A DNA stretch of 33,176 bases from Gnetum montanum (taxonomy: Eukaryota > Streptophyta > Gnetopsida > Gnetales > Gnetaceae): NCBI GenBank assembly GCA_015680685.1, contig MNCI01004406.1:28401-61576 (forward strand), read 5' to 3'. The first letter of the stretch is position 1, and every line of letters starts with the position of its first letter. Shown here piece after piece: positions 1 through 10,108 of this stretch. The notes under the pieces were generated by a model. That model was not told the DNA's origin, made no database searches, and saw only the letters and a list, made by a program, of their open reading frames with translations. The position numbers were made by a program, and so were the translations under genes.

Positions 1-144
1 GAAACAAGGGAGGGTCACCTCTTATTTATAGATTTGGTGGTGCACTGCAATAACGCGTACGCGATATCGCAGGGGAAGATGCGATATCACGTATGCGATA
101 TCGCGTACGCGATATCGTAGCCCATGCGATATTGCATCCCATCA
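1..144 (-). mobile_element. Athila-family LTR, U3 end (cut by window edge)
   Basis: Read on the minus strand this begins TGATGGGATGC at 144 and runs into a row of GCGATATCGC-like palindromes, then a TATAAATA box (complement of 23-30). It matches the U3 end of the solo LTR at 29876-30852 in order and in motif spacing. The rest of the LTR lies left of the window. No pyrimidine-rich tract (a complementary PPT) follows 144, so 144 is probably the outer edge of a 5' LTR or of a solo LTR, not an inner boundary. The presumed target duplication TTAGG (145-149) cannot be tested here. Confidence 0.8.
47..135 (-). promoter_or_regulatory. Array of GCGATATCGC palindromes in LTR U3
   Basis: Near-perfect 10-bp palindromes start at 47 (degenerate), 61, 81, 95, 109 and 126. 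The copies at 61 and 95 are exactly GCGATATCGC. Spacings are 14, 20, 14, 14 and 17 bp. On the minus strand the array lies directly upstream of the TATAAATA box at 30-23, where promoter elements of an LTR are expected. The solo LTR at 29876-30852 has the same array with two fewer units. A role as a transcription-factor binding cluster is inference. Confidence 0.6.
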
Positions 145-1999
145 TTAGGTGATGCTAACACCAATGGCAGTGTCACCTATTAGCATCACTCCTACTTCAA
201 CACATGAAGGCACATCATTTGACCATAGTTTTGGCTCAATCAACCCTTTAGCAATTGGCTCACGTAATCTTGGAGGCATTGAATAGTAGTTTTGACAAGT
301 TTAGAGGTAGTTTGGAAGGTGAAGGCTACATCCTTCACTTAGATGATGTTGGATGATTCTCAACTGCAAGGAAAACACAAAAGTTTGCCTTTTGATAACA
401 TCTTTTGACTACATGTGACCTTCGGCATTCATTTGACATCACCTCTTCATGATGTTTGGTAGCAGTCCATGCATTGAAAATGGTTCTTAGGATCCCAAAA
501 TAATAGTTTGAAAGTTAGGATGTAGGGTCATGTTGATGCAAGTAATGCTGTTAAAAATGAATTAGGACCATGTAGTTCTATTGGTAATGGTTAAGATAGC
601 ATGGAATCCATGAGGATCTTCACACTTCTTTGGTCCTTGTTTGAAATGAAAACATCCATTAATCCATCAAAAAGGCATGTTTCCTAATGAACTAATGTCC
701 ATGTATTCAAGAATGAACTAAATCATATTGCCATCATCAAACATGCCATGCTAATGCATGACAAAAGAAGAGTCTACACATTGCAAGATCCTTATCTTGG
801 ACATCATCTATCACTAAGTAGGTTCATCATGATTATCATGCACCATCTTAAACATGTATAGTGCCCCTATCCACTTGTGATAATATTGTACACTTTGCTA
901 TCATTACCATAGTCAAAGATTTATAGCCACTCAAAATCCAAAAAATCTATCATGTCATGTGTGCATTAGTGAGATCTAATCTACATGGCCTAGCTTAGGT
1001 TCGCATTATAGATTCAGCCTGATAGTTCATAACTAAAACTGATTTGGTCTAATCAACACTAATGCACAACTATAACATTAATTTGCTTGAACCAAAGCTT
1101 TACTACCAAATATNTTTGCCTTAGAATGGTATGGTTTTGAGACTTCCTTTTAGTTTCTTTCTTCATCATGATTTTNCATGTCAACCAAGTATATTAGTCA
1201 TATTATCAATGATTCATATTAGTTAGTCAACAAATTGTCTATATTAAGTCAACAGATTTAAAATAGTTATTATTTATTTTAATATAATGAAATTCATTAA
1301 ATCATATTTATTTTATTAATTTCAAAGTTATTTCTTATTATTAGGATTTTTTACTATTTATTATATTATTAAGGAAATAATATATAAAAATAGTTTTTAA
1401 AAATTAAGATGGATTGAGTTGACCGAAAATAAAGATGGTGACTACTCACTACCATTTTAAACACTGGGTATGAATGCTAGGCTTGTAGGTCAAGCTATTC
1501 CATCTTGCCAAGAGCTCATGATCCAATCCTCAATAAAATAAAGAAATCTCTACCTTAGTTTACACTGACATTCAAGCTCTTCTTATACACAAAATCAATG
1601 AGGTTTATTTTGTTATTACAACACCATTGTAGTTAAACCAAAGCTTTGAAACTACTATTGGACCCTAAAAATGCACATAGATCATTAGCTTAATGGAAAC
1701 CAAATGAAATGAAACTAGCCACACATCAAAAATCATGATGAAGAAAGAAACTAAAAGGAAGTCTCAAAACCATACCATTCTAAGGCAAATACTCAAGCAA
1801 TCAATTCCATTTCCTTTATCTAAAATTATACATGTGATTTATTCCATGTTCATTAACTTGGTAGACAAACTACATGTTAATCATTTGGTTATATTGCTAG
1901 GTAAGATGAAAGATGGTTGGTAATCACGAGTGTATATGAGCTATTCATGTTAACATCGAGAACTTAACCAACATTTTTTAGCACATAAATAATAAATAA
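145..1999. other. Gene-free A+T-rich spacer
   Basis: No coding similarity, RNA gene or element terminus is recognised. The only structure is an exact 61-bp inverted duplication: 1115-1175 is bracketed by N at 1114 and N at 1176, and its reverse complement is at 1729-1789. The short open frame at 1735-1923 largely overlaps that duplicated sequence and resembles nothing known to me. 1260-1400 is very A+T rich. Confidence 0.5.
1115..1175. repeat. N-bracketed inverted copy of 1729-1789
   Basis: All 61 bases are the exact reverse complement of 1729-1789. The segment is bounded on both sides by single N characters (1114 and 1176). Exact identity in otherwise decayed DNA, together with the N boundaries, suggests an assembly insertion and not an old biological repeat. 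Confidence 0.85.
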
Positions 2000-2925
2000 T
2001 CATATACACTCATCAACATCATCGTCCTGGTCTTGTCCCAACAAAATGGGATTGGCTACATGAGTTCTTTTTTACTATTCACCTCACAAAGAGCTAGATC
2101 TTTGTTTATTTGCAATTTCTTTAAATCATCTTCAATTGTTTTTTCCCATGTCTTCTTTGATCTTCCTTTTAGTGGCTTTCCTAGAAGAATAATGTAGCAA
2201 CCTTTGTTTATAGGATTATTGTCAAATATTCTTTGCACATGTCCAAACCATCTAAGCCATCATTCTTGTAGCTTATCTAAAATAGAAGTCATTCTAAGTC
2301 TTTCACTAATGTTTTTATTATATAGTTTATCTTTTCTAGCAACATTCAACATCCATTAAAGCATTCACATTTCTTCTAAATTGATTTGTTGTTCATGCCT
2401 CTTTTGTATTGTCCAACATTTAGCACCATACAAGATAGCATACCTAATTGTTATCCTGTAAAATTTCCTCTTTAATTTTATTAGTATTTCTTTATCACAA
2501 AGAATATCACTAACCTATCATCATTATGACCATCCTACCTCAATTTTATTTTTGAAATCTTTATCAATTTGACCACATAATTGGAGGATTGATCTTAGGT
2601 AGTAGAACCATTTGCAATGAGAGACTTTTTGGCCTTGAATTGTTACTTCTATTTCACCATTGTTTATGTTGTTATTAAAATTGTAGTCCATATATTCTGT
2701 CTTATTTCTACTAATTTTTAAGCCTTTTATTTCTAGAGCATTGCTTCTCTTCTCCATTTTGGTAATAATATTTTCTTGAATTATATCCACCAACACAATA
2801 TCATCTACAAATAGCATATACCAAGGAGTTTCATCTTGTATTTCCTTTGTTTATTCATTCATAATAATGGCAAATAAGTATGAGCTAAGTGCAAACCCTT
2901 GATTATAAACCATTTTTTGGTGAAC
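2000..2925 (-). pseudogene. Plant RTE-type LINE, RT core to 3' end (C-terminal part)
   Basis: This is the C-terminal part of a LINE reverse transcriptase, which in an intact element copies its own RNA at the integration site. The minus-strand translation runs through a QG-ALS-YLF-type RT motif near 2890-2860. It then reaches the catalytic block MLFVDDIVLVD at 2817-2785 (an FADD-type box with V in place of A), and a segment resembling the KGLKISRNKTEYM block. The thumb/connection part (2530-2240) reads ILYGAKCWTIQKRH and LRWFGHVQRIFD, typical of this clade. The 3' end near 2060-2000 carries GATGATGTTGATGAG, like the short-repeat tail of plant RTE elements. Stops and small frameshifts break it. 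The N-terminal part continues at 3889-4920 beyond an inserted LTR. Confidence 0.85.
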
Positions 2926-3321
2926 AACAATATTATCATATCTACAATATCACATCAACGACATTGCAGTTCATCCTACATCATCATTGATATGATGTAT
3001 TGGAAGCTATGTGGCCTTATAAATATCAACACTTGGTCACATTAGCAACATAAAATTTCATAACAGTCAAAACTATTGCAGTTTCTTTTCGTACTATACA
3101 CTTAGTGATAAAGTGAATGCTTGCAGTGTGGTGTTGAGTACTTGAATAGAATCTTTATTCGAGTGGATTGTACTTGGGAACTATTCATGAATGACAATAA
3201 AAATTGAGATTTTTTTCCACCATTGCAGCATCCACTTAGTTTCTTTGTTTTTACTTAGCTATTTTCCTTAGTTTAATTGTAATTTCTTTAATATGTTTAA
3301 TTTAGTTAGTCCTTTACATTT

Positions 3322-3463
3322 CTAAAATACTTTACTTTTAGACGTTTATTAGTAAGGAAAAATGAGTACAACTAGTTTCTAGCGTATATGTGTAATTGTT
3401 TGTTAATCCAATAGTATTATTACTTGGTTCACCTAGTAGCATAACACTTGGTAACCCAATGAT
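3322..3463. repeat. Left arm of 142-bp inverted repeat
   Basis: Pairs with 3746-3887 with 4 mismatches over 142 bp. It ends exactly at N 3464, and its partner ends exactly at N 3888. It resembles a foldback element, but both arms are the same piece of LTR, so an overlapping misoriented contig explains it better. Confidence 0.85.
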
Positions 3464-3745
3464 NACGACCAGATCATAATCCATGGATGGATGGACAATG
3501 TAAGTATTTTAGAAGTTGATAATTAGTTCATGATCGATATCTTCCCACTTCAAGCTAGTGAAGTGCAAGTGTATGGTTTAACTCTAAGTAAGGCATTGTT
3601 GGCTCATGTTACTTCTAAGTGTAACCATATTCAAAATGAGAATAAGGTCTAAATCTAAGTGATAATAGAAATGTAAATCTACTCTATTCTATGGTGATGA
3701 GCAGTCATTCCTGGCTTGCTGTACATGTCTTGAGCTCATGTAACT

Positions 3746-3887
3746 ATCATTGGATTACCAAGTGTTATGCTACTGGGTGAACCAAGTAATAATACTATTG
3801 GATTAACAAACAATTACACTTATATGCTAGAAACTAGTTGTACTCATTTTTCCTTACTAATAAACGTCTAAAAGTAAAGTATTTTAG
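3746..3887. repeat. Right arm of 142-bp inverted repeat
   Basis: Reverse complement of 3322-3463, about 97% identical, terminated by N at 3888. Read on the minus strand, the LTR homology continues without a break into 3745-3465 (ACATGAGCTCAAGACATGTA, like the AGACATGTATGG part of the 26100 LTR). Confidence 0.85.
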
Positions 3888-3888
3888 N

Positions 3889-4920
3889 TTTTTTCCTCCA
3901 CAAGGCCCATTAAATAATATCTCTAAGTGCTTTGCCATATGCTTTTTCCTAGCCAATGAAGATCATATGAGGATTTCTCCATCAATCATTGTATCAAGAA
4001 AATTGCCTCTATAGTGGATCTCCCTAGCATAAATCCTAGTTGATTTTTTAATACTATTGATTCAAGTCTAAGACGATGCTCTATGACTCTCTCCCAAAGC
4101 TTCATAGTATGGCTCTTTAGCTTGATCTCTCTATAGTTTGCATAATTTTGTACGTCTTCTTTATTTTTGTAAATAGGAACAACAAAGCTTTTTCTCTAAT
4201 GGTTGGGCATTTCTCTATCCTTTAAAATTTGGCTAAATAATTGTGTCAGCCAAGAAACCTCTGTATCTCTCAAAGCTTTAAAAAATTTCATAGGAATGTT
4301 ATATGGTCCAATAGATTTTCCATTTTTAATCTTTCATAAGACTATCTTCACCTCAAAGAAGAAAATTTCATTAACCAAATTGAAATTTGGTTCTTCTTAT
4401 TTGATGTCTTCTTTTGGGAATTCTTCATTAAATAAATCTTGAAAATAAATTTTCCACCTATTGAAAATTTCATTGTCTTTTACCAAAATTCTTTCATCTA
4501 CTTCCTTGATGCATTTGACATGATTAGTGTCCTGACATTTCTTGTTTATGATTTTTGCTAATTTAGAAATAGATTTTTCTCTTTCCTTTATTCCTAATTT
4601 CTCATAAAAGTTATCCAAGGCCTTATGTTTTACTTTGGATACTAGTACAATTGCCTTCTTCTTTTTTCCCTTTTGTATATTAGCCAATTTTCTTGGCTAC
4701 TCCTTTGTTGCCATTCTTTAAAGAAATTTTTCTTATTTTGGATAGTGTGTTGCACTTTATCACTCTACCACCATGTCTCCTTTGGGATATATTTTTTTCC
4801 TTTGTTTCATACAAAATGTTATTTCCAATTTTTTGAATGTAACTTTCTATTTGGCCCCTTGCAAAGTAATCCTAATTCTAGGTGCCTTTGTAAAGCAATT
4901 GTTCTTTAAATAAAGTGATG
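3889..4920 (-). pseudogene. Plant RTE-type LINE, linker and N-terminal RT
   Basis: Minus-strand translation gives, in order: a linker KETWWWSDKVQ (about 4795-4760), a lysine-rich segment ending in VKCIKEVDERILVKD and YFQDLFNEEF (4687-4397), KIKNGKSIGPYNIP (the RT GPD-I-P block with D changed to Y), VPIYKNKEDVQ, IKLKSHTMKLWERVIEHRLR and GFMLGRSTIEAIFLI. It ends with DLHW and a damaged DLEKAYD-type block near 3930. These are RT motifs 0 to 2-3 of the plant RTE clade. The endonuclease domain expected upstream is absent, so the copy is 5'-truncated near 4920. Several stops and at least one frameshift are present. The remaining RT lies at 2000-2925. Confidence 0.85.
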
Positions 4921-5339
4921 TTATCTTTTTTCAAATTCCATCATTTTATGCATTCAATACATTATCTCATGTTATCTTTAAAGCTTTAGGTTAAAAAGAA
5001 AATTCTAAAAAACTACTGTTAGATGGACAATCTTCTAAGGTGTGTGTTGACATCAACATCACCCATGAATGGGGCTTTATCCTTTCATCACCAAAGCTCG
5101 TAAAACATAATTGAGTGTAAACGACATCAAACAAAAATTAATCTGTCCATCAACCCTAGTTTACTACCACTGTCATCCACGCCACACTAGTATTGCTTCC
5201 ATTGTTGTCACTATAGGATTTGGGCCCTTGCAAGACATGCAATTAGCCATGGTGGTAGGCAAAGAACACATGAGTGGAAACAGAAGGAAATGGTAGGAGT
5301 AGCATAGTGAGAATGAGAGTGATAGAGAAATAGCTTCCA
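4921..5339. other. Spacer with no recognised feature
   Basis: This lies between the truncated 5' end of the LINE and the first readable part of the SNF2 pseudogene. Two short opposite-strand frames at 5111-5296 and 5211-5393 overlap and match nothing known to me. Part may be decayed SNF2 exon or intron. Confidence 0.4.
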
Positions 5340-5675
5340 AAAACCTATGTGAAATGATGTTGATGTTTGTACAATAAAGGTGAGGTGTTGCAAGATCTTC
5401 CTAGACTTGCTGATTACACTAAAGTTGAAATTAAATGCAAGGCAATGTGAATTGCTAAAAAAATTAATGAGAACTCTGATAAAATGATTAGAGAGAAATT
5501 GTCAGCATTAGTGACTATACATCCAGATCTGTATATGGCAAAAAGAAATGATGATCTCAGTAACTGGATAGATGCAAAGCCAGATGATGGTGCGAAAACC
5601 AAATTTTCCCTTACTATGTACAACTTTTTTGTATCTAACGGTGAGAAGGTGATTTTTTCTGCCAGCACACTAGGT
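5340..5675 (+). pseudogene. SNF2 helicase (CLASSY/DRD1-like) pseudogene, 5' segment
   Basis: The readable frame begins near 5379 with GEVLQDLPRLADYTKVEI, which matches the end of the SNF2 N-lobe in plant CLASSY/DRD1-type chromatin ATPases. It continues through ALVTIHPDLYMA, a KTKFSLTMYNFF segment and EKVIFSA, the start of the helicase C-terminal lobe (usually KVLVFSQ). In intact relatives these proteins recruit or assist Pol IV/V in RNA-directed DNA methylation; this family role is known, not shown here. One stop interrupts the part before 5470. The frame is cut at 5675 by the copia LTR and resumes at 10438. Assignment to CLASSY/DRD1 rests on remembered motif style and is less sure than SNF2 itself. 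Confidence 0.7.
5671..5675. repeat. Target-site duplication, copia element 1 (left)
   Basis: TAGGT directly precedes the 5' LTR. TAGGC (10438-10442) follows the 3' LTR. The single difference is a C/T transition. Confidence 0.7.
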
Positions 5676-5960
5676 TGTTGGTTGTAAGCCTAATTCTAGA
5701 GATATTTTGTTTACTATAATTCTTTATTAGTTAGCAGAGTCCTTGATTATTGCTAATTTGGTGCCACAATAGTACGACACATCTGGTTGTTAGATAATGG
5801 CTGTTAAGTGGCATATCATTAGGAGTTTAGTTGTTTTTTGGCCTACTAAATAGCCACTTAGTCATTTGTTGTTGTTGTTGTTGTTCTTGTTGTGTGTGTG
5901 TGTGTGTTGTTTTTCTTCATTACAAAAATAAAGATGTGTTTATTCCTATGATTAACATCA
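5676..5960 (+). repeat. 5' LTR of copia element 1
   Basis: Starts TGTTGGTTGTAAGCC and ends with CA. It contains a GTT/GT microsatellite (about 5867-5908) and an AATAAAGATGTGTTTATTCC stretch near the end. It aligns with 10109-10437 throughout, apart from the extra duplicated block in the 3' copy and microsatellite length. Confidence 0.92.
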
Positions 5961-5961
5961 G

Positions 5962-5979
5962 TGGTATCAAAGCCATGAA
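5962..5979 (+). promoter_or_regulatory. Primer binding site (tRNA-iMet type)
   Basis: TGGTATCAAAGCCATGAA starts one base after the 5' LTR. It resembles the plant copia primer site TGGTATCAGAGC, complementary to the 3' end of initiator tRNA-Met, with a G-to-A change. Confidence 0.85.
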
Positions 5980-6044
5980 TAGCTCAATTCAGATTTCCAT
6001 TTCCATTTTTAAATGTCAAAAACTATGATAGGTAGAATGTCCAA

Positions 6045-6975
6045 ATGAAGGTGCCATTTAATTACCACAAGTTACTAGGAGTCTTGGATGATGGAGTTGT
6101 AGATATTGTTGAGAATGCAATAGAAGTATAACAAACCATCCATCATGATGCCAAGAAAAATGATAAGAAGGCACTGTATTTTATTCATCAAGGAGTCAAT
6201 GATGAGATTTTTGAGAATATTGCAAGAGCAACTTCATGAAAGGAAGCTTGGCATATTTTAGTCATAGCATTCTAGGGAGTGGACAAAGTTAAAGAGGTGA
6301 AACTACAGACCTTACAATGTCAGTATGAGTTGTTACAAATGGGATCATCTAAAATGATCACCAACTATATAAGTTGCATTCTTATTGTGAAAAACTAGAT
6401 GAAGACCTATGGAGAGGAGTATAAAGATAAGATCAAAGTGCAGAAGATGTTATGGACACTCATGCTTAGATTTGAACATGTTGTGATGGTAATAGAGGAT
6501 GCCCATAATCTATCTAAGTTGATAGTTGAGGAATTGTCTAGTAAGTTGCAAGCTCATGAGTAGCAGATGAATGAGTAGAAGCAACCTAAGAAGCTAATTG
6601 AGCAAGCATTTAAGAGTCAACTCTCTACCAAAGGTGATCAAGCTAAAAATAATCAATAGAGTGGTAGTTATAAAGGCAGACAACAGGGATGTGGTGGTCA
6701 TAGTAACAACCATGGAGGGTGTGGTGGTCACAGTAACAACCATGGAGGTAAAGGTAACTAAAATAATGATAAAGAAAGTTCAGGTTCAAGCCACAGAGGC
6801 TAGGGTAGAGGTCAAGGTTGTGGACATGGTAAAGGAAGGTATGATAAATCTATTGTTTAGTGTTATTCTTATCAAAAATTTGGTCATTATTCAAATGAGT
6901 GCATATATAAAGAGAATAATCATAAGGATCATTATGTACAAAAAGAAGAAGATGAAGAAGATCATGCTCTTTTGA
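6045..6975 (+). pseudogene. copia element 1 gag
   Basis: Gag would form the particle that packages element RNA. The frame starting at ATG 6045 stays in register to the zinc knuckle at about 6861-6902. Recognisable copia gag features are GVVDIVENAIEV, KALYFIHQGVNDEIFENI, EAWHILV, KLQTLQCQYELLQM and a Gly/His/Asn-rich segment around 6655-6770. The CX2CX4HX4C knuckle reads CYSYQKFGHYSNEC: its second Cys is Tyr, so zinc binding would be lost. More than ten in-frame stops occur, mainly TAG and TGA. The open stretch in another frame at 6598-6975 is a shadow of this gag. Confidence 0.8.
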
Positions 6976-6989
6976 TGGTTACTACAACA

Positions 6990-8414
6990 AGTGAAGCATC
7001 AAACTACCACACATGGTTCCTTGACACTAAGTGTACCAATCACATGTGTAGAAAGAAGGATTTTTTTGTTAATCTTAATGATTCAATTCACTTCAAATTC
7101 AAATTTGGAATGATATCACTATACCACTAATGGGTAAAGGACAAATACTCATTAAGTTAAAAAATTGGAAATGATAGCACTATACCACTAATGGGTAAAG
7201 GGAAAATACTCATTAAGTTGAAAAATGGAGATCATAAATATATTTCAAATGTATTTTATGTGCTAGATATTAAGAGTAATCTACTTAGCATGGGCTAGCT
7301 GCTTGAAAAAGGGCATGAGATGCACTTATGTGACAATCAACTCTCTATTTTTAATAAAAGCGGTACACTCATTCTTAAAGATCCTTTGATGAAAGATCAT
7401 ATGTTTTGAGTTAACATTACTAGTGAGGTTTGTGCTTGTCTCAATGTTGTTATACAAGATGAATCTTGATTATGGCATCTTCACTTTGGTAATCTAAATT
7501 TCCACAATTTTAAGTTGCTTGCACAAGGAAATATGGTGAAAGTCTTACCTACCATACATCACCCTAACCAATTATGTGAAGCTTACATTCTTGGAAAAAA
7601 TACAAGAATGTCATTTGTCACAGCAAATAATCGACATGTAGCATAACCACTTGAGCTCATCCATTCTAATGTGTGTGGCATTGTGAATGTCCCATCAAAT
7701 GGTAACAATAAGTACTTCCTTACCTTTATTGATGATCTCACTAGGAAAGCATGGGTTTATTTTATGAAAGGAAAGTTTGAAATTTTTGATTATTTTAAGA
7801 AGTTCAAAGATCATGTTGAAAGGAAAAGTGGTTATTCTGTTAAAATTCTAAGAACTAATGGTGGGTGTAAATATAATTCTAATGAATTTATTAAGTATTG
7901 TGAAGGGTAGGGAATAAAGCATGAAGTCACAATTCCTTACACTCCATAGCATAATGTAGTTGTTGAGTGAAAGAATCAAACCATCATGGACATGATGAGG
8001 AGCATGCTCAAGGCCAAAGGATTGCCCAATTTTTTTGGGTAGAAGTTGTTTCATGTTCTATTTAATTCCTAAATAGATCTCCAACAAGGAGTGTTCAAGC
8101 CAAATGTGAAACATCTTAAGGTGTTTGGCTCTATTTCTTATGTCCATGTTTCAAAAAAAATAAGAACAAAGCTAGATGATCAAAGGGAAAAGACTATTTT
8201 TATTGGTTATAATCATGGTGGGTACAAGTTGTTCAACCTAGTGACAAAGAAGGTGAAGGTAAGTAGAGATGTGACCTCTGCCAAAGATGAGGCTTGGAAT
8301 TGGAATCTAACTGTAAGCAATGACTTTATGAAAAATGCTATTACAATTATTGATGAAGTTAATAAAGGTGCAGTTCCCACCACAACTGAAGAAACTTCAC
8401 CAGTCTCTACTTAA
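6990..8414 (+). pseudogene. copia element 1 protease and integrase
   Basis: This continues in the gag frame. The aspartic protease site reads WFLDTKCTNHMC near 7015-7050, so the expected D-T-G has become D-T-K. The integrase zinc domain reads LWHLHFGNLN and later CEAYILGK: one His is Asn and one Cys is Tyr. The catalytic core starts HSNVCG (about 7662) and has LRTNGGCKY (about 7848); both catalytic Asp are Asn, while the Glu in VVE (about 7965) remains. KVFGSISYVHVSKKIRTKLDDQ and IFIGYN mark the C-terminal part. Stops include those near 7908 and 7950. A 60-bp in-frame tandem duplication lies at 7105-7225. Confidence 0.88.
7105..7225 (+). repeat. Tandem duplication (about 60 bp, two copies)
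   Basis: 7105-7164 and 7165-7225 both read TTGGAA(A)TGATA(T/G)CACTA and onward through CATTAAGTT(A/G)AAAAA, with few differences. They sit between the protease and integrase parts of copia element 1. The unit keeps the reading frame approximately. Confidence 0.85.
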
Positions 8415-8479
8415 TAAGGTCCTACATCACAAGCTTACTTAGAAATTGGCAAGCCAAGACGAATCGGCAACAAGCAGTT

Positions 8480-10094
8480 ACTTTGCAAGATTATCAAGTA
8501 CTTTCTAATAATGTTATTAATGATAATGGGAACTTGGTGCACTTTTTTATGTTTGCAAATCGTGAACCTATGTCTTTTGAGGAAGCTATTCAAGATCCTA
8601 AAGGGATGAATGCCATCAATGAGGAGATAATGATAATTAAAAAGAATAACACATGGGAGCTTACTAATGTTCCACATGGTCACAAGGTTATTAATGTGAA
8701 GTGGATGTTCAAGACAAAGATGAAGTCAAATGGTGAAGTGAAAAGGTATAAAGCAAGATTGGTGGCAAAGGGTTTTGAGTAGAGACCTAGCCATGATTAC
8801 CAAAAGGTATTTTCTGCTATAGCTCAAATTGAAACCATCAGACTTATAATTTCTTGGGCTACATAGAATCATTAGAAAATCCATCAAATGGATGTCAAGT
8901 CGACCTTTTTAAATGGCCCACTTAAAGAGCAATTTTTTTTCAAGAAACCACCAAGTTTTATAAAAGTGAAGGTAAAGTGTATAAATTGAAGAAAGCACTA
9001 TATGGGCTAAAAAAAAGTGCCAAGAGCATGGAATAAGCACATTGATTCTTTTCTTTAGAAGACTGGGCCCCAAAAGTGTTCTTCTGAACATACTTTATAT
9101 GTGAAGTTTAATGATTTTGGTGATATATTATTGTTGTGTCTTTATGTTGATGATTTGATCTTTACAGGAAATAATTCCATAATGATTGCAGAATTGAAGA
9201 AGTCCATGTTACAGGAGTTTGAAATCACAAATATTGGATTAATGTCATATTTTCTTGGAATAGAAGTAATTCAAAGAAATGATAGGATATTTATCTATCA
9301 AAAGAGGTATGCTACTAAACTTCTAAAGAGGTTTCGTATGCATGACTATAATCCTATATGAACTCCTATATTAATTGGAACTAAATTGTTAAAAGAAGGA
9401 GATGAAGCATGTGTTGACTCCACCTATTTCAAGCAGATCATTTGAAGTTTGAGATATCTTACATGCATCAACCCTAATATTTCCTATGGATTTGGATTAA
9501 TTAGAAATTTTCTAGAATCCCCTTGTCAATATCATATGCAAGTCACCAAAAGAATCCTACAATATATTAAGGGTACTTATGACCATGGCCTGTTTTATTC
9601 TTCATCTAACAATTGTGTTCTTGTAGGCTACTCTAATAGTGATTGGGGTGGAGATATAGATGATCATAGAAGCACTTCTAGGTACTATTTTTCTTTTGGT
9701 GGCACTACTTTTTCATGGTCATCAAAGAAACAATCCATTGTTGCATTATCAACTTGTGAAGTAGATTATGTAGCTATTGCCTCAAGTGTGTGCCAAGCAA
9801 TCTAGGTACATAACTTAATGAATCAAATTTGTGTTTCCATTGAAGGATTCATCAAGAATTTTTTTGATAATATTTCTACAATTAACTTGGCAAAGAACCT
9901 AGTCACACATGGAAGGATCAAGCACATCAACACATGCTTTCATTTTTTTGCGAAATCAAGTTGACAAGAAGAAGATTGAGTTGGAGTATTGCAAGTCAGA
10001 AAATCAAGTGGCTGACATCCTTACCAAACCTTTTAAGTATGAAATTTTTATCAAGTTGAAGCATTTGATGGGAATGATAGTGTTATTGAATTAG
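8480..10094 (+). pseudogene. copia element 1 reverse transcriptase and RNase H
   Basis: RT starts with MSFEEAIQDPKGMNAINEE and NNTWELTNVP, then VKWMFKTKMKSNGEVKRYKARLVAKGFE (8483-8782). Next come a stop and MDVKSTFLNGPLKEQ near 8888. The catalytic YVDD is intact at 9143-9154. YFLGIEV follows, and RNase H reads YSNSDWGGDIDDHRSTS and SWSSKKQSIVALSTCEVDYVA (9600-9790), ending KSENQVADILTKPF. RT is in a different frame from integrase, and another frame change occurs near 9948. At least eight stops interrupt it, among them TAG after 8781, TGA 9359-9361 and TAG at 9803-9805. In a live element this enzyme copies the RNA into DNA. Confidence 0.9.
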
Positions 10095-10098
10095 GCTT

Positions 10099-10108
10099 AA
10101 GGGAAGAA
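10099..10108 (+). promoter_or_regulatory. Polypurine tract, copia element 1
   Basis: AAGGGAAGAA directly precedes the TGTTGG start of the 3' LTR, the position at which plus-strand DNA synthesis is primed. Confidence 0.8.

Larger units (their letters stand above)
2918..3888 (+). mobile_element. Athila-family LTR inserted in the LINE (probably solo)
   Basis: The region parallels the LTRs at 13330 and 25576. It has a possible start TGGTGAACAACAAT near 2918 (compare TGATGAGTCACAAT), CATCAACGACATTGC in U3 and a TATAAATAT box near 3016. It also has ATCTTTATTCGAGTG and an AATAAA near 3207, and the U5 phrase TTACTTGGTTCACCTAGTAGC at about 3420. No internal retrotransposon sequence follows, so it is probably a solo LTR. 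The last 423 bp (3465-3887, between two N) are in reverse orientation: reverse-complemented, they continue the LTR alignment. The 3' terminus and target duplication cannot be identified. LINE coding flanks it on both sides with about 15-40 codons missing. Confidence 0.7.

Noticed and set aside
145-195. Hairpin AGGTGATGCTAA / TTAGCATCACTCC as a regulatory structure
   Set aside because: Short, imperfect, and without any gene or terminator context.
3322-3887. Foldback or MITE-like transposon with 142-bp inverted repeats
   Set aside because: Both arms are the same stretch of Athila-family LTR, the arms end exactly at N characters, and flipping the N-bracketed part restores LTR order. Misassembly is the simpler reading.
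6598-6975. A 125-residue Val/Met/Ile-rich protein
   Set aside because: It is the wrong-frame shadow of the copia gag Gly/His/Asn-rich segment and zinc knuckle.
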